Positions 6,743 through 10,950 of a DNA stretch of 10,950 nucleotides are shown in pieces. Location: positions 1 through 10,950 of the forward strand of contig JANNOG010000046.1 of the NCBI GenBank assembly GCA_031398915.1, in the 5' to 3' direction. The DNA is from JANNOG01 sp031398915 (GTDB lineage Bacteria; Actinomycetota; Actinomycetes; Actinomycetales; JBBAYJ01). Below the pieces are notes generated by a model that had not been told where the DNA came from, ran no database searches, and saw nothing but the letters and a program-made list of their open reading frames with translations. Each line of letters starts with the position of its first letter. The first letter of the stretch is position 1. A program made the translations under genes and the position numbers.

Positions 6743-6779
6743 ACACCCGCCCGGTGGCCTAGTGCTGCCGGGCGGGTGT
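6743..6779 (+). terminator. 12-bp perfect hairpin after the DoxX-like gene
   Basis: ACACCCGCCCGG at 6743-6754 pairs perfectly with CCGGGCGGGTGT at 6768-6779 around a 13-base loop. It begins 31 bases after the stop codon at 6711. There is no T-run after the stem, which is common for hairpin terminators in GC-rich actinobacteria. It could also stop transcripts coming from the convergent toxin gene. Confidence 0.7.
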
Positions 6780-6806
6780 CGTGATGCCGGGACGGCCTGG
6801 GTCAGT

Positions 6807-6840
6807 AGCCGGGCTGGATCAGGAGCCGGGATGGATCAGG
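6807..6840. repeat. 17-bp tandem duplication spanning the vapC stop codon
   Basis: Two adjacent 17-base copies, 6807-6823 and 6824-6840, differ at one base (AGCCGGGCTGGATCAGG and AGCCGGGATGGATCAGG). On the minus strand the second-listed copy encodes the toxin C-terminus and the other supplies its TGA at 6819-6821. Because 17 is not a multiple of three, the duplication changed the frame and the stop used. With one copy the protein would end PGY instead of PGS, so the effect is one residue. Confidence 0.75.
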
Positions 6841-7262
6841 GGATTACGGGTCCGCAATGCGGGGAAGTAGGTGAAGTCACGATCCGCGGACCACAGCTCC
6901 TCCACCCCATGATCAAGGCAGAGGGCTGCGATCCGCGCATCGTGAATCTTCGGGCCACGGACCCCGCTCGAGCCCACGATCTGCTCGAAGCGATCCACGT
7001 ACCGATCTGACTCGCCGATCAGCGAACCACCACCCGAGGTGAGCAGCTCTCGCAGGGCTGCGAGGGCCTCGACCGCGGGCGTGGGTTCGATGTAGACCTT
7101 CGGGTGGGACACGACAGCCAGGAACTCGTGTAGGCACGGCCACGGCACCGCCCACTGACGTCTGGATTCGACGAGTCCCTGAAGGGCCTGGACGGCTGGG
7201 CCGTGATGAGGCGATTCCCTCCGATGGGCGTACACCAGGATGTTTGTATCGATCGCGATCAT
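6819..7262 (-). CDS. vapC: PIN-domain toxin, VapC-like ribonuclease
   Basis: A 147-residue PIN-domain protein. It opens MIAIDTNILVYAHR, placing the first metal-binding Asp at position 5. Glu46 (PCLHEFLAV), Asp108 (KIHDARIAALC) and Asp127/Asp129 (WSADRDF) complete the acidic cluster that binds Mg2+ or Mn2+ in these nucleases. All key acids are present, so it should be active. VapC toxins cut specific RNAs, often tRNA or rRNA, when the partner antitoxin is lost; the target here is unknown. The ATG overlaps the antitoxin stop by 4 bases (ATGA at 7259-7262), the usual arrangement for coupled translation of such pairs. The C-terminus has been changed by a 17-bp duplication. The subfamily beginning IAIDTNILVYAHR is common in actinobacteria. 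Confidence 0.88.
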   Translation of the reverse strand: MIAIDTNILVYAHRRESPHHGPAVQALQGLVESRRQWAVPWPCLHEFLAVVSHPKVYIEPTPAVEALAALRELLTSGGGSLIGESDRYVDRFEQIVGSSGVRGPKIHDARIAALCLDHGVEELWSADRDFTYFPALRTRNPLIHPGS

Positions 7263-7501
7263 CCGGGTGATGGTGCGTCGTAGGCGTACTCGTGCAGTGC
7301 CCCAGGGTCGATGCCGGACTGCCAGCCCGACCCTCCCGCGGTCGGAAAGCTGAACCGTCGGATCTTTCCTCCGGCCCGCCGTGCCTCCACTTCGGCGCGC
7401 AGACCGGCTGTGACGAGGTCTCGCAGCGATGTGCCCTCCAGGCGCGCAACCTCACGCGCCTGGGCTACCAAGGCGTCAGGCAGCTCCACGGTGGTCTTCA
7501 T
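7259..7501 (-). CDS. vapB: VapB-like ribbon-helix-helix antitoxin
   Basis: An 80-residue protein directly upstream of the PIN toxin gene. Residues 1-45 (MKTTVELPDALVAQAREVAR, then LEGTSLRDLVTAGLRAEVEA) fit a ribbon-helix-helix DNA-binding domain: a short beta strand followed by two helices. The remaining part, ending HEYAYDAPSPG, is polar and likely disordered until it binds the toxin. VapB proteins neutralise VapC and, with it, repress their own promoter. ATG 7501 is preceded by a modest GGTAGG ribosome binding site. The stop at 7259 overlaps the toxin start. The upstream stress-protein gene ends 41 bases away on the same strand, so the pair may be read from that transcript as well as from its own promoter. 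Confidence 0.85.
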   Translation of the reverse strand: MKTTVELPDALVAQAREVARLEGTSLRDLVTAGLRAEVEARRAGGKIRRFSFPTAGGSGWQSGIDPGALHEYAYDAPSPG

Positions 7502-7509
7502 ACTGCCTA

Positions 7510-7537
7510 CCGTAATTGACAGGCCGTACTCCCGTAC
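7510..7537. promoter_or_regulatory. CCGTA repeats upstream of vapB, possible operator
   Basis: CCGTA occurs at 7510-7514, 7524-7528 and 7532-7536. The last two belong to a CCGTAC direct repeat with a 2-base spacer, and GTACTCCCGTAC (7526-7537) also reads as a short inverted repeat. It fills the gap before the antitoxin start, where VapB-type autorepressors bind. The match to any known operator was not tested, so this is a suggestion. Confidence 0.3.
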
Positions 7538-7542
7538 AGCTG

Positions 7543-8088
7543 CTAGATCCTGTCAGTGGATTGCACCGCCAGCCTGTGCGACCACTCCTCGTCGGACTCG
7601 GCAGGCGGGGTCCGCACCACGACGACCGGCGGGACGGCGTGGCCCACGACGTAGCGGGACACCGACCCGGTGACGACGCCCCGGAGACCGTTGTGCCCGC
7701 CCGTGCCCACGACCAGCAGGGGCGAGGTGCGAGAGCGGTCCACGAGGGCGGGACCGGCCGCGGCCTCGACGATGCCCAGGGTCCACGGCAACTCGGGATC
7801 GACGGCCGCAAGGGCGTCGACCACCCATCGCGTCGCGCGGGCGCGCGCATCGGCGCTGGCCGCCTGTCGGATCGCCGGTGTCCGCCTGATGTGGGGGCCT
7901 TTGAGTTGCCAGGCGTGAACTGCCTGCACGTTGAGGCCGGTGTCGCGCGAGTACCTCGCCGCCCACCGCATGGCCGCTGCCGCTGCCGGTCCGCCGTCGA
8001 CGCCCACGACGATCCCTGTCGTGTTGCGTCGGTCGATGTGCAGGACGGCCATGACGGGGTCGAACCCCGGCTCACCGCTGTCACTCAT
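7543..8088 (-). CDS. Universal stress protein (UspA fold), ATP-binding type
   Basis: A 181-residue single-domain universal stress protein. GIVVGVDGGPAAAAAMRWAARYS (25-47) is the first strand and helix, with Asp31 where nucleotide-binding members have the adenine-contacting Asp. GTGGHNGLRGVVTGS (128-142) exactly fits the G-x2-G-x9-G-S/T ATP-binding pattern. VVGHAVPPVVVVR (147-159) is the typical final strand. An unusual N-terminal leader of about 24 residues precedes the fold. GAAAGGAC at 8092-8099 lies just before ATG 8088. In M. tuberculosis a protein of this family (Rv3134c) is encoded directly upstream of devR in the same operon. Here the gene lies next to a devR-like gene but diverges from it across 138 bases. 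ATP-binding stress proteins are linked to slow growth and low oxygen; the role here is inferred. Confidence 0.87.
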   Translation of the reverse strand: MSDSGEPGFDPVMAVLHIDRRNTTGIVVGVDGGPAAAAAMRWAARYSRDTGLNVQAVHAWQLKGPHIRRTPAIRQAASADARARATRWVVDALAAVDPELPWTLGIVEAAAGPALVDRSRTSPLLVVGTGGHNGLRGVVTGSVSRYVVGHAVPPVVVVRTPPAESDEEWSHRLAVQSTDRI

Positions 8089-8226
8089 GTCGTCCTTTCG
8101 CCACCGCGCCGCCGTCGGCGACTTGCTCCTTCAGGTTCGCAAGGCGTCGTGTCTGGCGGCAGTGGACAACGGCCCGCCACCGTGAGGCGAAGGTCCCGAC
8201 GTGACAGGTGGGGGAGACTGGTGCGC
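8089..8226. promoter_or_regulatory. Divergent promoter region between stress protein and devR, with a DosR half-site
   Basis: The 138-base gap separates two divergent genes and must hold both promoters. GTCCCGA at 8193-8199 equals one arm of the DosR box, but the opposite arm (around 8181-8190) does not fit. No clear -10/-35 pair could be assigned. GGTGGGGGAG at 8207-8216 is the likely ribosome binding site of devR, giving spacers of 4 bases to GTG 8221 and 10 bases to GTG 8227. Confidence 0.3.
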
Positions 8227-8874
8227 GTGAGTGACCAGGCGTCCATCCGGGTGTTCCTGCTCGACGACCACGAGGTGGTGCGGCGCGGGTTGACTGACCT
8301 GTTGGAGGCCGATGGCGACATCGAGATCGTGGGTGAGTCGGGTCTCGCGCAGGAGGCGATCCGGCGGATCCCGGCGCTGCGCCCGGACGTGGCGGTGTTG
8401 GACGGCCGGTTGCCGGATGGCTCGGGGATCGACGTGTGCCGCGAGGTCCGTTCGTTGCACCCGGAGATCGCCGTCCTCATCCTGACGTCCTACGACGACG
8501 ACGAGGCCCTGTTCTCGGCGATCATGGCCGGGGCGGCCGGGTACGTCCTCAAGCAGATCCGGGGCACCGATCTCGTCGATGCGGTGCGCCGGGTGGCGGC
8601 CGGCCAGTCGTTGCTGGACCCGGCCGTCACCGAGCGCGTCCTCGAGCGGGTGCGACTGGGCCCGGTGACCGACGAGGCGCTGGGTCCGCTGACCGACCGG
8701 GAACGGGAGATCCTCGAACTGGTCGGTGAGGGGATGACCAACCGCCAGATCGGGGAGCGGATGTTCCTGGCGGAGAAGACCGTCAAGAACTACATGTCGT
8801 CCATCCTGGCGAAACTGGGCATGGAACGCCGGACGCAGGCTGCCGTGTTCGCCAGCAAGCACCCACCCCGGTAG
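8227..8874 (+). CDS. devR: DevR/DosR-type response regulator (NarL/LuxR family)
   Basis: A 215-residue regulator (DosR of M. tuberculosis has 217). Residues 7-125 are the receiver: Asp13/Asp14, phospho-acceptor Asp59 in AVLDGRLPDGSGI, Thr87 in LILTSYDDDEA and Lys109 in GYVLKQIRG. Residues 153-212 are the LuxR-type helix-turn-helix (LTDREREILELVGEGMTNRQIG). The stretch MFLAEKTVKNYMSSILAKLG is nearly identical to DosR and keeps its DNA-contacting Lys184, Lys187 and Asn188; MERRTQAAVFA follows, also as in DosR. DosR switches on the hypoxia/nitric-oxide dormancy regulon after phosphorylation by DevS or DosT. GTG 8227 (MSDQASIRVF) is chosen over GTG 8221 for ribosome-site spacing; both fit the length. 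The frame stays open back to 7516 but there runs antisense to the stress-protein gene. The kinase gene is on the other strand beyond one gene, not directly downstream. Confidence 0.92.
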   Translation: MSDQASIRVFLLDDHEVVRRGLTDLLEADGDIEIVGESGLAQEAIRRIPALRPDVAVLDGRLPDGSGIDVCREVRSLHPEIAVLILTSYDDDEALFSAIMAGAAGYVLKQIRGTDLVDAVRRVAAGQSLLDPAVTERVLERVRLGPVTDEALGPLTDREREILELVGEGMTNRQIGERMFLAEKTVKNYMSSILAKLGMERRTQAAVFASKHPPR

Positions 8875-8912
8875 CGGCCTGTTCCGCCCGGCTTCTCACG
8901 TGGTCCCGAGGG

Positions 8913-9758
8913 TCAGTCCGGCTGCGTGAACTGGCTGATCGTGAACTCCGCGCCCTGGGGATCGCGGACCAGTGCCAGCTGCGCCCACGGCGTCTGCGTG
9001 GTGGACAGCACGGTGGCGCCGAGGCGTCGCGCCACGTCGGCGCTGGCGTCTCGGTCGGCCACACTGAAGGTCACATGCCAGTGGGCCGGTTCGCCGGGCC
9101 GGCCCGTTTCGATGGCGCCGATGGCGTCTGCGAACCCCGCCGGGGCGAAGGCTTGACGCTCGTGGATTCCGGGGTCGACGGTCGACGCCAGATGGTCGCC
9201 GTAGCCGGGCATCCGCATGATCGGGCCGTCACCGTTTCCGGGGTAGTCGGTGGCCACCCAGCCGAACAGGCCGGCGTAGAACGCTGTGGCACCGCGGGGG
9301 TCCGTGGTGTGGAGGTCGCTGAAGTTCCATGCTCCGGGGGCGTTGACGACCTGGGTGCCGGGGCGGTCGCGCGCCTGCCAGAGGTGGAACGTCGCTCCGA
9401 ACGGGTCCCGACACGTGGCTGCGCGACCGCCGGGCCCGGCGTCCTGCGGTTCGTCGACCACTCGCCCGCCTGCGGTCGACACCTCGGTGGCCGTGTCGTC
9501 GGCGTCGTCGACGGCGATGTAGGTGTTCCAGACTGCTGCGTCACCGGCGCGGCCGGGTGCGATGGCTGCCGCGTCCTGACCGTCCAGCGACGCGATGAGG
9601 TATGACCCGGGTGCTCCCGGCGGCATCGCCTCGTCGAACGTCCAGCCGAGCAGCTCGCCGTAGAACCGCCTCGCGGAGTCGGGGTCGGGCTGGACGGTGT
9701 CGATCCAGCAGGGCACCCCTGCGGGGTAGGTCCGGGGTTGAGCGTCGTGCTCGGCCAT
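8913..9758 (-). CDS. Double VOC (glyoxalase-fold) protein, CFP30B/Rv0577-like
   Basis: A 281-residue protein made of two vicinal-oxygen-chelate modules, about residues 13-130 and 143-276. Module 1 opens GVPCWIDTVQPDPDSARRFYGELLGW, then has WNTYIAVDDADDTA and closes RDPFGATFHLWQA. Module 2 opens WNFSDLHTTDPRGATAFYAGLFGW, then has HWHVTFSVADRDA and closes RDPQGAEFTISQF. This order and the WNTYIAVDD segment match the mycobacterial 27-kDa antigen CFP30B (Rv0577) and relatives often named hydroxylase or glyoxalase. Some have been linked to methylglyoxal or resistance to toxic metabolites; the substrate here is unknown. GAGGAG at 9764-9769 lies just before ATG 9758. It follows the kinase gene on the same strand after 72 bases and may be cotranscribed. 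It converges on devR, 38 bases apart. Confidence 0.85.
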   Translation of the reverse strand: MAEHDAQPRTYPAGVPCWIDTVQPDPDSARRFYGELLGWTFDEAMPPGAPGSYLIASLDGQDAAAIAPGRAGDAAVWNTYIAVDDADDTATEVSTAGGRVVDEPQDAGPGGRAATCRDPFGATFHLWQARDRPGTQVVNAPGAWNFSDLHTTDPRGATAFYAGLFGWVATDYPGNGDGPIMRMPGYGDHLASTVDPGIHERQAFAPAGFADAIGAIETGRPGEPAHWHVTFSVADRDASADVARRLGATVLSTTQTPWAQLALVRDPQGAEFTISQFTQPD

Positions 9759-9785
9759 GAGAACTCCTCAGCTCGGTGACCGTCT

Positions 9786-9810
9786 CACCATCACCCCGGG
9801 TCACATGGTG
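9786..9810. promoter_or_regulatory. Inverted repeat between kinase and VOC genes
   Basis: CACCAT (9786-9791) and ATGGTG (9805-9810) are perfect inverted arms around 13 bases that include CCCGGG. It lies about 28 bases upstream of the VOC start and 20 bases after the kinase stop. It could be an operator or a weak attenuating hairpin; arms this short can occur by chance. Confidence 0.25.
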
Positions 9811-9830
9811 GGCAACCCGAGGCGTGTCCG

Positions 9831-10950
9831 TTATGTCGTAACGGGATCGAGCGGAACCTGCCAGACGACCGTCGTGCCACCGTGCGGCCCGGTGCCGATC
9901 TCGAATGTTCCGCCGAAGAGTTCGGCGCGCTCGCGCATGTTCTTCACTCCGCTCGTGCGCAGGGCGGGGGTGAACCCTCGACCGTTGTCCACGACGGTCA
10001 GCACGATGTTCTCGTCGGCCGCCAGCTTCACCTGGACGCTCGTCGCGTGGGCATGTCTGGCGACGTTCGACAGCGCCTCGCGCAGCACCGCAGTGAGGTG
10101 TGGCCGCAACGTCTCCGAGACCAGCGTGTCGACCGCTCCCACGGTCAGCAGTCGAGGGGTGAATCCCAGCGCGGGTGCGGACATGGCGATGCTGGCGCCC
10201 AGCTCGATGCGGACGTCGGTGGTCGACGTGGCTGCGCTGAGCCCCACGATGCTGCGCCGCACGTCGGCGATCGTGGCGTCGATGTCGTCGACTGCGGCAC
10301 CGACCCGTCGAGCGACGTCAGCGTCCTGCTCGGGCAATCGGGAGATCCTTTGCAGGCTCAAGCCGACGGCGAAGAGCCGCTGGATGACGAGGTCGTGGAG
10401 ATCACGGCCGATCCGGTCGCGGTCCTCCAGCACGGCCAGCTTGCCGCGATCGGCCTGTGCCTGTGCGGCGAGCAACGCGAGCGTCACCTGCTCGGCGTAG
10501 GCGGCAGGTAGTCGGACGTCGGTGTCGCGGTACATCTGGTCGCCGGCCGTCGACCACCCCAGGACGAGGATGCCCGCCACCGTCCCGCCGCTGCGTAGCG
10601 GCAGCAGCGCCAGTGATCCGAGGGCCGGCCAGCCGTCGCGATGGACGAAGCCGCTGGCTGCCAACCGGCCGTCCCCCAGCGCCTCGTCGACGACGACGGG
10701 CTCACCGCCGTCGAGCACCCGACCGGCGGCCGTGTCCTGGGTGAGGATCCGGGTGCCCACCAGTGCGGTCGGGTCGGGCCCGTCGACCACCTCGACCAAC
10801 AGCCGACCACCGTCGTGTCGCATGAGGACGGCGGCCAGGTCGGCACCCGCGACGCCCCGGCCGCGCTCGGCGACCAGCTGCAGGGCGTCGCGGCGGCTCA
10901 TCGGTCCGAGCAGCGCGGCCGTGGCGTCGGCGGCGGCCTCCAGCCAGTGC
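9831..10950 (-). CDS. devS: DevS/DosT-like sensor histidine kinase, C-terminal part (runs off the window)
   Basis: 372 residues are visible, and the frame is still open at the right edge, so the N-terminus is missing. The ATG at 10901 is internal: HWLEAAADATAALLGP upstream of it is the normal lead-in to the second GAF domain of DevS. Visible residues about 17-165 form that GAF domain. Then comes DRDRIGRDLHDLVIQRLFAVGLSLQ, a HisKA_3 box nearly identical to DevS, with the phosphorylated His at 10395-10397. The ATPase domain shows its N-box (REALSNVARHAHA), DNGRGF and GGTFEIGTGPHGGTTVVW. DevS and DosT bind heme in their first GAF domain and signal low oxygen, NO or CO to DevR; that domain lies outside the window, so heme binding cannot be judged. 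The regulator at 8227-8874 is the obvious partner, though encoded on the other strand with one gene between. Confidence 0.9.
   Translation of the reverse strand, partial: HWLEAAADATAALLGPMSRRDALQLVAERGRGVAGADLAAVLMRHDGGRLLVEVVDGPDPTALVGTRILTQDTAAGRVLDGGEPVVVDEALGDGRLAASGFVHRDGWPALGSLALLPLRSGGTVAGILVLGWSTAGDQMYRDTDVRLPAAYAEQVTLALLAAQAQADRGKLAVLEDRDRIGRDLHDLVIQRLFAVGLSLQRISRLPEQDADVARRVGAAVDDIDATIADVRRSIVGLSAATSTTDVRIELGASIAMSAPALGFTPRLLTVGAVDTLVSETLRPHLTAVLREALSNVARHAHATSVQVKLAADENIVLTVVDNGRGFTPALRTSGVKNMRERAELFGGTFEIGTGPHGGTTVVWQVPLDPVTT

Noticed and set aside
7516..8220. Upstream extension of the devR frame
   Set aside because: It is antisense to the universal stress protein gene and would give a 452-residue regulator, when the family has about 215 residues and a ribosome binding site sits before 8221/8227.
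9401..9415. GGGTCCCGAC, resembling a DosR half-site
   Set aside because: It lies inside the VOC coding sequence, has no second arm at the right distance, and such GC-rich words are expected by chance here.
1..10950. CRISPR array, tRNA or rRNA genes, insertion sequence
   Set aside because: No repeat-spacer pattern, no cloverleaf or rRNA-like stretch, and no transposase or integrase motifs were seen on either strand.

Overview
The window is GC-rich DNA with the codon use of a high-GC actinobacterium. Supporting this are a DevR/DosR-type response regulator close to the Mycobacterium tuberculosis protein, a DevS-like kinase, a CFP30B/Rv0577-like double VOC protein, GTG starts and a zinc-finger anti-sigma fusion. 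A member of the Mycobacteriales or a related actinomycete is plausible. The genus cannot be set from the sequence alone.

Layout: (1) 1-1724, plus strand: the tail of an L,D-transpeptidase, then a 533-residue ECF sigma factor fused to a zinc anti-sigma domain, one membrane helix, a Ser/Thr-rich stalk and an Ig-like outer domain. (2) 1687-2244: two gene remnants lying back to back. One is the 3' end of a short-chain dehydrogenase on the minus strand, the other the 3' end of a DUF4143 ATPase on the plus strand; both have lost their 5' parts. (3) 2271-5954, minus strand: an operon of enoyl-CoA hydratase, 3-hydroxyacyl-CoA dehydrogenase and PaaZ, forming part of the aerobic phenylacetyl-CoA pathway. 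The PaaZ hydratase domain appears to have lost its catalytic segment. (4) 5955-6120: a divergent promoter region with tandem GGTGTCG repeats and a DosR-box-like palindrome. (5) 6121-6711, plus strand: a DoxX-like membrane protein, followed by a 12-bp perfect hairpin. (6) 6819-7501, minus strand: a VapBC-like toxin-antitoxin pair. (7) 7543-10950: a dormancy/hypoxia-type cluster with a universal stress protein (minus), DevR/DosR regulator (plus), double-VOC protein (minus) and a DevS/DosT-like kinase (minus, running off the right edge).

How the parts may work together (inference): the DevS-like kinase would phosphorylate the DevR-like regulator. Candidate targets are genes with a GGGNC...GNCCC palindrome, the best one here sitting midway between the phenylacetate operon and the DoxX gene. 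In M. tuberculosis the stress-protein gene, devR and devS lie together on one strand. Here the parts are kept close but rearranged, with devR on the opposite strand from both the kinase and the stress-protein gene. No tRNA, rRNA, CRISPR array or insertion sequence was seen.
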